Counted from the first letter of the stretch, positions 16,639 through 24,548 are shown. The stretch is 38,529 nucleotides of DNA from JAIMBK01 sp040755975 (GCA_040755975.1 JBFLZY010000020.1:1-38529); one strand, 5' to 3'. Numbers and translations: made by a program. Notes: generated from the letters alone by a model not told the origin.

Positions 16639-16655
16639 ATTCCACTGTGCGGAAT
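16639..16655. promoter_or_regulatory. Candidate IclR operator
   Basis: ATTCCAC (16639-16645), TGT, GCGGAAT (16649-16655) is a 17-bp inverted repeat with one mismatch, about 17 bp upstream of the TTG start of the iclR gene. Position and symmetry suit an autoregulatory site for the IclR dimer. Identification is inference. The rest of 16656-16915 is AT-rich and shows no gene. Confidence 0.45.
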
Positions 16656-16916
16656 GGTATTTCGTTTTTTATTTGTCTAAAAGCTAGCATGCCTAGGATT
16701 TATACGCAAGCCAAAATTTTACTCAAATTTTACTAAATATCTAGAATAAATTTGCCTTCCTTATTATTTTTTTAGATTACTTAAATTATCAAAAGATTTT
16801 AACCGAAAATAATGGGGCATTTTGACCATAGCAAAAAAGAGATAAAAACACGAGGGAATTTTCGTCTATTAGACATCTTTTTATGTCCAAAAACCATCGT
16901 ATAACACAACATTTCC

Positions 16917-16953
16917 TTCGCATTAGGGCCGTAATACGAACATGTAATGCGAA
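16917..16953. repeat. Recombinase core-like inverted repeat plus extra half-site
   Basis: TTCGCATTA (16917-16925), six-base spacer GGGCCG, then TAATACGAA (16932-16940) is a 9-6-9 inverted repeat with one mismatch, the geometry of tyrosine-recombinase core sites. A third half-site, TAATGCGAA, follows at 16945-16953 and is a perfect complement of the first, so the DNA can also form a ten-base-pair stem. It lies about 45 bp past the end of a tyrosine recombinase relic. Confidence 0.45.
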
Positions 16954-16958
16954 GAAAA

Positions 16959-16995
16959 GTCGCGCCCGGCGGGTAAACCTGATTCTGGGCGCGAC
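16959..16995 (-). terminator. Terminator-like hairpin after the integrase relic
   Basis: GTCGCGCCC (16959-16967) and GGGCGCGAC (16987-16995) are a perfect nine-base inverted repeat with a 19-base loop. Reading on the minus strand it follows the integrase stop (16999..16997) by one base and precedes a TTTTCTTC tract. Confidence 0.6.
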
Positions 16996-16996
16996 C

Positions 16997-17571
16997 CTAA
17001 ACCTCCGAAATCTCCAGCGCCCTGGCCTTGTCGCGAAGAGAAGGCTTCGTGTAGATGGCCGTGATGGAAACGTTGGCGTGCCTAAGGATGTCGGCAACCA
17101 GGTCGTAGCCCGACCTGATCAGATTCGTCGCGCAGGTATGCCTTAACACGTGCGGGTGAACATCCAGGCCCGCAAACCTGGCATAATTTTTAATGATCCC
17201 TTCCGTGTGCCTTGTCGATATGTGGCCGCCGTTGCGGTTCGGGAAGAGCCACTGGTTGCTTTTTGGATACTTCTGATCTCTTTCCGCGAGCCATTCTTTA
17301 AGCGCCTTCCTGGCTTCTGGCGGGATCGGCACCTCGCGGTATTTATTGCCCTTTCCGGAGCGGATAACAACTATCCCGTACCTATCGCCGATCTCCAGGT
17401 CATCCACCTGGAGATTGACCGCTTCGCCACCCTTAACCCACAGGACATCAAAAGTCGGACAAGCGCCAGATCCCTCACCTTTCCTCTGCGCTCGACCTCT
17501 CGGAGTAGTTTGTTTTGCCGCTTTCTTTCGAGTGCTTTAGGGTTCGATTTTTGACCTAGCCGCTTTTTCAT
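16997..17571 (-). pseudogene. Tyrosine recombinase relic (C-terminal catalytic half, frameshifted)
   Basis: Two reading frames together encode the catalytic domain of a XerC/D-like integrase. The first part (from 17571) has NPKALERKRQNKLLREVERRGKVRDLALVRLLMSCGLRV. After loss of about one base near 17425 the second frame continues with EAVNLQVDDLEIGDRYG, then KGNKYREVPIP, the HVLRHTCATNLI motif (H-x-x-R) and ILRHANVSITAIYTKPS with the catalytic Tyr. The usual ~100-residue N-terminal core-binding domain is missing. A 33-codon frame (17669..17568) overlaps the ATG by an ATGA junction, but it shows no family resemblance. I call the gene inactive. Confidence 0.8.
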
Positions 17572-17724
17572 CCCTCGATTTCGAAGGAATTCCCGGCGGA
17601 AATCTTAATTTTTGTTCCGTCTAATTTGGTTGTCGAACTTTGTCGCATCAGATCAAAAAATTCTTTCATAAGTTGCCAATATTATCCTGTACTTTTTCTA
17701 CTGAAATATTCTATCATAAAAAAA

Positions 17725-17761
17725 GAACATACGTTTGGGGAGGCTATAAACACGTATGTTC
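17725..17761. promoter_or_regulatory. Inverted pair of LexA-box-like sites over the ImmA start
   Basis: GAACATACGT (17725-17734) and its exact complement ACGTATGTTC (17752-17761) are separated by 17 bases. Extended, each reads GAACATACGTKT, close to the Firmicute SOS box GAAC-N4-GTTC. The right copy covers the ATG at 17756 and the ribosome-binding GGGGAGG lies between the copies. It sits in the divergent control region between the two reading directions of the element, the usual place for a phage-type repressor operator. Confidence 0.5.
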
Positions 17762-18219
17762 GAGCGAATTTTAAAAGAAGTAAAAATACTCATTGATAAG
17801 CACGGCCTCCTTCACCCCCGTGAATTGGCCGAGTACCACGGCCTGCTCGTCTTGCAGATCCCGTACCGCCGCGTCCACGGTCTCTCACTCTCTTTCGGCG
17901 GTCTCCGCGTGGTCGCCGTGGACCCGTCGCTCCCGGCACAGCGGCGGAACGGAGCATTGCTCCATGAAACCGCGCACCAGGTACTCCACCCGGGGACGGT
18001 CAGGTTCTTCGTCGAGGAGAACCTTTTCGAGCGGCCCACGAAATACGAGTGGAGGCGCACCTTTTCGCGCTTCTCTATGCTCTTCGGCGGGACAAATGGG
18101 GGTTCGAAGAGTGCGGGTGCGACGTCTTCCGCTTTGCGGAGATGTACGGTTTGCCGTACAGGGCGGCGGAGGTAGTGGCGTGGAATTTCGGAAAACTACG
18201 CGAATTTGTTCGGTGCTAA
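17756..18219 (+). pseudogene. ImmA/IrrE-family metallopeptidase, one-base frameshift
   Basis: The first ~98 codons encode a short ImmA/IrrE-type protein with the zinc-peptidase motif HETAH (His70, Glu71, His74) after LPAQRRNGALL. Near 18050 one G appears to be missing from a G-rich stretch; reading on in the next frame gives EAHLFALLYALRRDKWGFEE, supplying the third ligand Glu, then FAEMYGLPYRAAEVVAWN and a stop at 18217-18219. The restored protein would be about 154 aa. ImmA proteases cleave the repressor of integrative elements, so this is a control gene of the element. No intact repressor gene is visible next to it. Sequencing error is an alternative to true decay. Confidence 0.75.
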
Positions 18220-18254
18220 GAACGACGCGGCTTGCGGGGAAAAAGGTATAAAAT

Positions 18255-18270
18255 GTAAAGTGTACTTCAC
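18255..18270. promoter_or_regulatory. Near-palindrome upstream of the small Cys-rich ORF
   Basis: The 16-bp stretch has the core AAGTGTACTT flanked by GTA and CAC, an imperfect palindrome about 50 bp before the next start codon. It could be a small operator. Nothing else supports it. Confidence 0.25.
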
Positions 18271-18321
18271 AAAATGAGGGGTAAAAATGTAAACTAAGGG
18301 GTATGAAAGGAGCGGGTTGAT

Positions 18322-18552
18322 TTGGGAAACGCGGATTTATGGGTAAAAATTGACGATAAAGTAATCCACGCCAGAAGGTACATACCGGAAACGGAATGTT
18401 TGGATTGTCCGTACAGCAAAAACGGAAAGTACTGCAGGGAATTTACGAGCACGCGGGAATGCAAGAAACATCCTAAAGAGAAGCATATCGAGGATATACT
18501 TAGGATAATCAAAGAGTGTGAGGAGAGGGAAAAAGAGGGGTCGGAAGCGTAG
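18322..18552 (+). CDS. Small Cys-rich hypothetical protein of the integrated element
   Basis: The 76-aa frame starts at TTG 18322 with AAAGGAG about nine bases upstream. It encodes a charged protein with Cys-x2-Cys (ECLDCPYS) followed by two further Cys (KYCREF, TRECKKH), a spacing that could bind zinc, and a helical Glu/Lys-rich C-terminus. I recognise no family. It lies 57 bp before the integrase relic and in the same direction, so it is probably element cargo or an excisionase-type helper; the latter is a guess. Confidence 0.55.
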   Translation: MGNADLWVKIDDKVIHARRYIPETECLDCPYSKNGKYCREFTSTRECKKHPKEKHIEDILRIIKECEEREKEGSEA

Positions 18553-18608
18553 GGTTGCCCACGGCAAACGGTAAGAAGCGGTGCAGAAAATAAGGGAGGT
18601 ATTGGAAA

Positions 18609-19785
18609 ATGGCTAAACGCGGCCACGGGGAAGGAACCATTTACAAGCGGAAGGACGGCAAATGGGAAGCGAAGGCCAGCATCGGCTACGACCCGGCCAC
18701 GGGCAAGCTGAAGCGGATCACGAAGTATTTCGAGACCCGGAAGGAGGCCCAGGATTGGCTGGCCCAGGTGCAGCACGAAAAGAATACGGGACAGATTTGT
18801 GGAACCGGATAAAATCACCTTGGGGACTAGCTGGACCGGTGGCTGAACAACTACAAAAAGACCCGACTGCGCCCCACCACCTGGGAGAACTATGAAACCA
18901 TGGCCCGCGTACACATCAAGCCCGCTATCGGACATATCCCGCTCCAAAAACTCCAGGCGGGGGACCTGCAAAGGCTATATAACCAGAAGCTGAAGGAGGA
19001 AAAATCAAGCGCCACCGTCCACAAGATCCACCAGGTAATCAACGGGGCGCTGCGGCAGGCGGTAAGGGAGCAACTTATTTATCGGAATGTGAACGAGGCA
19101 ACGGAACTGCCCCCGCTAAAGTACAAGGAAATCTCTCCCCTAGAGGCAGAGCAGGCGCAAAAGTTTTTGGCGGTTGCCGAGCAAGACCGGCTGTATGCGG
19201 CCTTCCTGCTGGAACTGGGAACCGCTCTGCGGCGCGGCGAACTTTTAGCCCTGCGCTGGCAGGATGTAGACCTGGAGAACGGAATGGTTTACGTTAACCA
19301 GACAGCCTGGCCCGCGTCCGGGACGAGAACGGCCCCCGGAAAAAAAGCTGGTATATAACCCCCCAAAGACCGAGAAAAGCAAGGCCGGCGTGCCCACACC
19401 CGAAAACATCATTTGGGAACTGGTGAAGCACCAGATCAGGCAGCAGGAAGAGAGGGACTTTTTCAGCAAGGAGTACAGGGATAACGGACTGGTTTTTTGC
19501 AGCGAGAACGGCGGCCAGTTAGACCCACGCGCTTTCACCAGGCGCTATGAGCGGCTATTAAAAAAAGCAGGCATACCGAAGACCAGCTTTCACAACCTGC
19601 GCCATACCTTCGCCACGCTGCTCCTGGAAGCTGGCGAAGAAATGAAGACGGTGCAGGAGCTTCTCCGGCACGCCAGGCTGAACATCACGGCTGACATCTA
19701 TACCACGGTAACTGAAAAACTGAAGAAGAAGGCATCGGCGAAGATAAACGACATCCTCTTCAATGGAAAACCTGGCCGGGAATAA
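18609..19785 (+). pseudogene. Integrase (tyrosine recombinase) next to tRNA-Ala, multiply disrupted
   Basis: All domains of a phage/ICE-type integrase are recognisable but in pieces. The N-terminal arm-binding domain (GHGEGTIYKRKDGKWEAKASIGYD) reads from ATG 18609. A shift near 18795, a compensating one near 18825 and an in-frame TAG at 18828-18830 interrupt the core-binding domain, which continues as LDRWLNNYKKTRLRPTTWENY and ARVHIKPAIGHIPLQKL. Two further one-base losses near 19303 and 19339 precede the catalytic C-terminus, which ends with HNLRHTFATLLLE and LLRHARLNITADIYTTV. The catalytic Arg, His-x-x-Arg, His and Tyr codons all survive. The number of lesions argues for a true pseudogene. 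It ends 85 bp from the tRNA 3' end, the classic position for a tRNA-targeting integrase. Confidence 0.85.
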
Positions 19786-19800
19786 ACCCCGGCCATTTTT
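19773..19800 (+). terminator. Rho-independent terminator of the integrase gene
   Basis: TGGCCGGG (19773-19780) pairs with CCCGGCCA (19788-19795) and is followed by TTTTT. The TAA stop codon of the integrase frame (19783-19785) lies in the loop. Confidence 0.8.
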
Positions 19801-19803
19801 CAT

Positions 19804-19841
19804 TGCAGTAATTTTGCAGTAAAACCGTCTTTTTGCAGTAA
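19804..19841 (+). repeat. Three TGCAGTAA direct repeats (candidate integrase arm sites)
   Basis: TGCAGTAA occurs at 19804-19811, 19815-19822 and 19834-19841, all in the same direction, with starts 11 and 19 bp apart. They fill the gap between the integrase relic and the tRNA 3' end. Short direct repeats in this position are typical arm-type binding sites for the integrase N-terminal domain. Confidence 0.6.
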
Positions 19842-19870
19842 CCTCCGATCCCTGCAACCCTTGATTTTCC

Positions 19871-19945
19871 TGGTGGAGCTGGCGGGAATCGAACCCGCGG
19901 CCTCTTCCATGCCAAGGAAGCGCGCTCCCTCTGCGCCACAGCCCC
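19871..19945 (-). tRNA. tRNA-Ala (anticodon GGC)
   Basis: The 75-nt gene folds into a full cloverleaf. The acceptor is GGGGCTG/CAGCTCC with the G3-U70 pair that identifies alanine tRNAs, the D-stem is GCGC, the anticodon stem is CTTCC/GGAAG around TTGGCAT (anticodon GGC), and the T-arm is GCGGG-TTCGATT-CCCGC. The CCA end is encoded. Its 3' end faces the integrase relic and is the probable attachment site of the integrated element; the integration left the tRNA intact. Confidence 0.97.
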
Positions 19946-19965
19946 ATTTGCCGGTGACAATCCTA

Positions 19966-19994
19966 ATTATAGACGACCGCTTAACAATTGTCAA
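19966..19994 (-). promoter_or_regulatory. Consensus sigma-A promoter of the tRNA-Ala gene
   Basis: On the minus strand TTGACA (19994..19989) is followed after exactly 17 bases by TATAAT (19971..19966), both perfect consensus, 20 bp before the first base of the tRNA. Confidence 0.93.
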
Positions 19995-20010
19995 GTCTTG
20001 CGGCCAAAAG

Positions 20011-21198
20011 TTACTCGCCCACCCATTTTTCCAACACTTTGCCTCCCTTGCCCCGCACGCCGGTATAGTAACGAACGATTCGCCAGACGTGCTCTTCTTC
20101 GTTGTATTTAACGAAACGATCCTCATAAACGCCGCTGGGGTCGTAATACAAGGTATTTGCATAGCCAATCAAAACAATTACCTCTTTTTCCGGGAAGATA
20201 TTGCTTACCTCGCGCATTACTGCCGCGGTGAACTCGAGAACAGCCTCCGGCTTGTTTTTAAAGTCGACGTCGCTAAAAGTAAAATATTTAAAGGGATCGA
20301 CTGTGCCGAAAACGTATAATAAATTCTCCCTGCCGCCCGGCCCCGGTGAAAAATCGCCGGCGGAATATTGCAGCCTGACGGGAGTCTGGTTGACGGCAAT
20401 CGCCCCGCAGTCCTGCTGCAGCTTTTCGACCAGCTTCGCATATTGCGGAGCGGTTTTGTCCAGGGGATTCAGTCTTCCGGACTTCAGAAAAGCCGCCAGG
20501 GATATCTCGATCCTCGGAAACATTCTGGCCAGCAAGGCGGCGGCCTCGGCCCTGGTCAACGTCCCCCGCGGACGAAAAGTGCCTTCGGGGTATCCCGCCG
20601 CCAGACCCTGCTCCACCGCCCAGCCCAGCATATTCTTCAACTCCGGCGCGATCTCCCCGTGATCCTGAAACTTTGCGGCCAAAATGCCCGGGTTAACCGG
20701 ACTTTTCCGGTCGTCCTGCCTTGCTTTCAGCAGGGCGGCGAGGGCCTGTTCCCGCGAAATCGGCTCCGCGGGCTTAAACAGGCGGCCGCCTTCCGGCCCC
20801 GGAAAATCCCCGATATAGGCATAACCGGCGCCGACTGCCGGGGCGTACCACGCGGAAAGTTCCACATCATGATGAGTGGGCTTGTCCAGGGGCGCAGCGG
20901 CCAAACCCGCCACCCTGGTCAGCAGAGCCGCAAACTCTGCCCTGGTAAGGGTGCTTTCCGGACGAAAAGTGCCGTCGGGATAGCCCGCCAGAATTTTGCG
21001 TTCAACCAGTTGCTTGATTACATCAAATGCCCAGTAATCTTCCGGCACGTCCGAAAAGGTGCGGGTCGTTTCCCGCGCCGGCTCTGTTGGCGCCGCGCCG
21101 AACGCGGCGAAAATGGTGCGGCCGGTCAAAAACGCCCCCGAAAGCAGAACGAAACCTGCTAAAAACGGCAAAATCAGCCCCTTGAACAACGTTTTCAC
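20011..21198 (-). CDS. Exported protein with three S-layer homology domains
   Basis: The 395-aa protein begins with a signal peptide (TLFKGLILPFLAGFVLLSGAFL) and carries three SLH repeats: FSDVPEDYWAFDVIKQL...AGYPDGTFRPESTLTRAEF, a divergent one ending FKPAEPISREQALAALL, and one ending AGYPEGTFRPRGTLTRAEAAALL. These anchor proteins to secondary cell-wall polymer. The C-terminal ~170 residues (DCGAIAVNQTPVRLQYSAG to the end) match no family I recognise; they include a Tyr-rich region. GTG 21198 is the start because GGAGGG lies seven bases upstream; the open frame to 21213 includes that site. The tRNA promoter begins 17 bp after its stop. Confidence 0.88.
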   Translation of the reverse strand: MKTLFKGLILPFLAGFVLLSGAFLTGRTIFAAFGAAPTEPARETTRTFSDVPEDYWAFDVIKQLVERKILAGYPDGTFRPESTLTRAEFAALLTRVAGLAAAPLDKPTHHDVELSAWYAPAVGAGYAYIGDFPGPEGGRLFKPAEPISREQALAALLKARQDDRKSPVNPGILAAKFQDHGEIAPELKNMLGWAVEQGLAAGYPEGTFRPRGTLTRAEAAALLARMFPRIEISLAAFLKSGRLNPLDKTAPQYAKLVEKLQQDCGAIAVNQTPVRLQYSAGDFSPGPGGRENLLYVFGTVDPFKYFTFSDVDFKNKPEAVLEFTAAVMREVSNIFPEKEVIVLIGYANTLYYDPSGVYEDRFVKYNEEEHVWRIVRYYTGVRGKGGKVLEKWVGE

Positions 21199-21314
21199 CA
21201 GTTTTCCCTCCACCTATCCGGTTATCAGCAAGGGCAAATAGAGCAATAAGTTGCTCCTATTCATGATAGACGTTTGCGGCAAGGAAAAAGTTCCCGGTTT
21301 TATGATTGTTTTTG

Positions 21315-21323
21315 TGCTATAAT
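21315..21323 (+). promoter_or_regulatory. Extended -10 promoter of rqcH
   Basis: TGC-TATAAT (TATAAT at 21318-21323) is a perfect extended -10 element 18 bp before the rqcH ATG. No good -35 hexamer is visible at 17 bases, which is usual for extended -10 promoters. The 5' leader would be very short. Confidence 0.6.
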
Positions 21324-21341
21324 ATTTTTGGTGACAAAAAA

Positions 21342-23102
21342 ATGCCCTTTGATGGTTTCGTCCTGGCCGCCATTCGCCAGGAACTGGCGGAAAAATTAAC
21401 CGGCAGCTGCATCGACCGGGTCTACCAGCCCGCCGCCCACACGCTGGTCCTTATCCTGCGGCGGGGAAGGGACCGCCGGCGTCTGCTGCTGTCCGCCCAC
21501 CCGACCAACGCCCGCGCGCACCTGCTGACGGCGCCGGTGGAAAACCCGCCCTCTCCGCCGTTATTTTGCCTGGTGCTCCGCAAGCACCTGGAAGGAGGCC
21601 GCGTCCAGAAAATTAGCCAGCCTGGGCTGGATAGAATCCTTATCCTGGAAATCGAAGCCAGGGACGAAGCGGGGGCGCCGGCCAAAAAACGGCTCGTCTG
21701 CGAAATTATGGGCAAGCACAGCAACATTATCCTGGTTGACGAAAAAACCGGCCAGATCGTCGACGCCATCAAGCGCTACTCGCACGCCCTGAGCCGCTAC
21801 CGGGAGGTGCTGCCGGGAAGGCCCTACCTTCCTCCGCCCGCTAAAGGCAAGCGCAACCCCCTCATCCTCCGGGAAGAAGAATTCGAGCAGACCGTCTTAA
21901 GCCAGCCCCTGGAATTGCCGTTAGCCGGCGGCCTGGCGGCCTGCCTGGACGGCTTTAGCAAAACGCTGGCCAGGGAAGTGGTCCACCGGGCCGGGTTGCC
22001 CGCGGAAATGGTTCTGGACGAATGCGGGGAGTATGAACTAAAAAAGTTGTGGCAGGCGCTGCAGGAATTAATGATCCCGGCCCGAAAAGGACAATTTGAC
22101 CCCACCCTGGTGATCAACCACATTATTGATTTTGCGGCCTTCGATCTCACGCACCTGGCCGGATCCCGCAAAAAAGGGGAAATGAACGCCCTGGTGGAAG
22201 TGTTTTACGTCCAAAAAGAAAAGGAGGAGGAAATCAACAGGCAAAGGTACTCTCTGCTCAAGCTCGTGCGCAAAGAATTAAAGAGCCTGCGCAAAAAACT
22301 GGCCATCCAGGAAGAGCAGTTCAGCACAGTTCAAGAAGCGGATAAATACAGGCTCTACGGCGAACTCCTCATGGCCAACCTGCACCGGTTGGACAAGGGC
22401 CTGCCGGAGGCCGTTCTGGAAAACTTTTACGATCCGGAAAACAAACCTGTTTTGATCCCGCTGGACCCCGCCAGGTCGCCCGTGGAAAATGCCCGGGCCT
22501 ACTTTAAAAAATATAGCAAGGCAAAGCAGGCCGGGCAGAGAGCGCAGGCGGTGATTGGCGATCTTCAAAAAGAGCTTGACTACCTGAGCGGCGTAGAAAC
22601 CAGCCTGGAGCAGGCCGACAGCCTTGCGGACTTGCTGGAAACCGGCGAAGAACTGGCCGAACAGGGTTATTTACCGAAGCACGAGAAGATCAACCGGAAA
22701 AAAATCGGCAAACTTGCCTGCACCCCCGAACTTTTAACTTTCACCTCCTCCGACGGATTTACGATCCTGGTGGGGCGAAACAATAAGCAAAACGACTATT
22801 TGACCACGCGCCTGGCCAAAAACAACGACCTGTGGCTGCACACCAGGGACATCCCCGGTGCCCACGTGATTATCCGGGCGGAGCAACGGCAGCCAACCCC
22901 CACCACCCTGAGGGAGGCCGCGGCCCTGGCCGCCTACTACAGCCAGGCCAGGCACTCCCAAAACGTGCCCGTAGATTATACCCTGCGGAAAAACGTCCAT
23001 AAACCGCGCGGCGCCCGGCCCGGCTTCGTTATTTACAAAGAACAGCGCACCATTACCGCCGACCCGGACGAGGAACTGGTGGAGCGCTTAAAAAGACAAT
23101 AG
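21342..23102 (+). CDS. rqcH: RqcH (Rqc2/NEMF homologue), NFACT-family ribosome quality control protein
   Basis: The 586-aa protein opens with PFDGFVLAAIRQEL...GSCIDRVYQP of the NFACT-N domain, continues with IMGKHSNIILVD, a helix-hairpin-helix region, a long charged coiled coil (KEKEEEINRQRYSLLKLVRKELKS region) and the C-terminal NFACT-R domain (GFTILVGRNNKQND...NDLWLHTRDIPGAHVII). In Firmicutes RqcH binds obstructed 50S subunits and recruits tRNA-Ala to add C-terminal alanine tails. A gene neighbour here is a tRNA-Ala, though probably by chance. Start ATG 21342 rather than the upstream frame start at 21306, which lies inside the promoter. Confidence 0.93.
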   Translation: MPFDGFVLAAIRQELAEKLTGSCIDRVYQPAAHTLVLILRRGRDRRRLLLSAHPTNARAHLLTAPVENPPSPPLFCLVLRKHLEGGRVQKISQPGLDRILILEIEARDEAGAPAKKRLVCEIMGKHSNIILVDEKTGQIVDAIKRYSHALSRYREVLPGRPYLPPPAKGKRNPLILREEEFEQTVLSQPLELPLAGGLAACLDGFSKTLAREVVHRAGLPAEMVLDECGEYELKKLWQALQELMIPARKGQFDPTLVINHIIDFAAFDLTHLAGSRKKGEMNALVEVFYVQKEKEEEINRQRYSLLKLVRKELKSLRKKLAIQEEQFSTVQEADKYRLYGELLMANLHRLDKGLPEAVLENFYDPENKPVLIPLDPARSPVENARAYFKKYSKAKQAGQRAQAVIGDLQKELDYLSGVETSLEQADSLADLLETGEELAEQGYLPKHEKINRKKIGKLACTPELLTFTSSDGFTILVGRNNKQNDYLTTRLAKNNDLWLHTRDIPGAHVIIRAEQRQPTPTTLREAAALAAYYSQARHSQNVPVDYTLRKNVHKPRGARPGFVIYKEQRTITADPDEELVERLKRQ

Positions 23103-23108
23103 CCCCGC

Positions 23109-23531
23109 CTACCGGCTGCTCAGGTACAAGATCAGGGCCGTGACGATCATAACAATAAAAAGAACCATCGTGAGTCCGCCGAAATTAGTCAGCGGCTTTA
23201 AACGAATCCCCTCTTCCTCCGCCTTTTCCCGCAAATAACGGTAAACTTTGAGCCTGCCGACCACATCCATCACCAGGCTGTCCACCAGGTCAGGCTCGCC
23301 CCCTTTTGTCAAAAGGCTGCGCCCCGTTATTTCCACCCACCGCGCTTCTTCTTCCGCGGCCAGTTTTAACCGCAAATAATTTTTAAACTCCTTTTCCCGG
23401 GGCTTCATTGTCTGAAAAAAGATTCTGCGCTCCGCCCTGGTGAGTTCCCTGGTGGTTTTCAGCAAAAGGCGCTTTTCTTCCGGCAAAAGGTTAAATTGCC
23501 CGGCAAGCAGTTCGGCAAATTCGCAAGACAA
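23109..23531 (-). CDS. Conserved hypothetical tail-anchored membrane protein
   Basis: The 140-aa protein is mostly helical and highly charged (KTTRELTRAERRIFFQTMKPREKEF) and ends with a single hydrophobic helix (GGLTMVLFIVMIVTALILYLSS), so it is likely anchored by its C-terminus with the bulk in the cytoplasm. I recognise no family. It converges on rqcH with a six-bp gap and no terminator between them. Confidence 0.65.
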   Translation of the reverse strand: MSCEFAELLAGQFNLLPEEKRLLLKTTRELTRAERRIFFQTMKPREKEFKNYLRLKLAAEEEARWVEITGRSLLTKGGEPDLVDSLVMDVVGRLKVYRYLREKAEEEGIRLKPLTNFGGLTMVLFIVMIVTALILYLSSR

Positions 23532-23680
23532 GGAGCCCCCTCCTTCGCCAATTAAATATATATAACATAAACCTTGTACCTGAACGGCTGCCCCGTGAAT
23601 ATTGTAATATTATCCATATTAAAATAAAAGGAAAAACCGGGTCCGCCAGCGAATTTTTTCCTAAGCAAAAGCCGGGGGGA

Positions 23681-24520
23681 ATGAAATTGGAAGTCTACGC
23701 ACTGGTCGGCCCCAGCGGGACGGGGAAAAGCCACCGGGCCATATCTGTAGCGCACCAACTGGATGTAGACGTAATCATCGACGACGGCCTGATCATTCAG
23801 GATACCCGCATTCTCGGGGGCTTTTCGGCCAAGCGCCAGCCGACGCGCATCGGGGCCATCCGGGCGGCGCTTTTCTTAAACGACGAGCACGCGCAGCGGG
23901 CAAAGGAAATTATTCGCCAACTGCGGCCGAAAAAAGTGCTCATTCTGGCCACTTCCGGCCGCATGGCCGAAAAAATCGGGGAGCGCCTGGAACTCCCGCC
24001 GTTAACCAAAAAAATTGCCATTGAAGAAATCGCGTCCCAGAAGGAAATTCGCAAAGCGCGTATCGAACGAACCCAGCACAGCAAGCACGTTATCCCGGCA
24101 CCGGCCGTAGAGGTTAAAAAAAGCTTTCCGGAAACCCTCATCGACCCTTTAAAAATATTTTTCCAGCGCAAGGGCGCGCCGGAAAAGCGCGCCTGGCTGG
24201 AGCAGTCGATCGTGCGGCCCACCTTCACCAGCCACGGGAAACTGATTATTACGCACGGCGCCCTCGCGGCAATCGTCGCCCGGGCCGCCGAAGAAGTCCC
24301 GGGGGTAAAAAGCGCCGGAAAGATAAATATTACTCAACAAGAGGAGGGTGTAATTATCGAATTACACCCCGCCGTTTACTACGGCCACCACCTGTTTAAA
24401 ATCAGCCGGAAAATCCAACTGGCCGTGAAAAAAAGAGTGGAAGAGATGACCGGCCTGACGGTAAAGGCGGTCCACGTCTTCATTAAGGAACTTGGTTTCG
24501 CCAGGCCGGCAGAGAGTTAA
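23681..24520 (+). CDS. P-loop ATPase fused to an Asp23/Gls24-type domain
   Basis: The 279-aa protein begins with a Walker A motif (GPSGTGKS, residues 10-17) in a small nucleotide-binding domain with VDVIIDDGLIIQDTRI. After a charged linker (~residues 125-185) it ends in an Asp23/Gls24-like domain (GKLIITHGALAAIVARAAEEVPGV...VIIELHPAVYYGHHLFKISRKIQLAVKKRVEEMTGLTVKAVHVFIKEL). Asp23 proteins form envelope-associated assemblies in Gram-positive bacteria. The combination suggests nucleotide-controlled assembly, which is inference. ATG 23681 follows a GGGGGGA site directly. Confidence 0.75.
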   Translation: MKLEVYALVGPSGTGKSHRAISVAHQLDVDVIIDDGLIIQDTRILGGFSAKRQPTRIGAIRAALFLNDEHAQRAKEIIRQLRPKKVLILATSGRMAEKIGERLELPPLTKKIAIEEIASQKEIRKARIERTQHSKHVIPAPAVEVKKSFPETLIDPLKIFFQRKGAPEKRAWLEQSIVRPTFTSHGKLIITHGALAAIVARAAEEVPGVKSAGKINITQQEEGVIIELHPAVYYGHHLFKISRKIQLAVKKRVEEMTGLTVKAVHVFIKELGFARPAES

Positions 24521-24548
24521 ACCATCTGCAAAAATGCTTAAGTCAAAA

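Noticed and set aside
16623..16916. Gene in the gap upstream of iclR
   Set aside because: The stretch is AT-rich with short frames only; apart from the candidate operator I see nothing in it.
16789..17097. 102-codon minus-strand open frame
   Set aside because: It overlaps the integrase relic in another frame and crosses its stop, terminator-like hairpin and core-like site.
18294..18971. 225-codon minus-strand open frame
   Set aside because: It lies antisense to the small Cys-rich ORF and to the integrase N-terminus, which both show family or ribosome-binding-site support; its translation has no recognisable motif.
20368..21162. 264-codon plus-strand open frame
   Set aside because: It is the shadow of the SLH-domain gene on the other strand, in GC-rich DNA, and is rich in Arg, Gln and Gly without family features.
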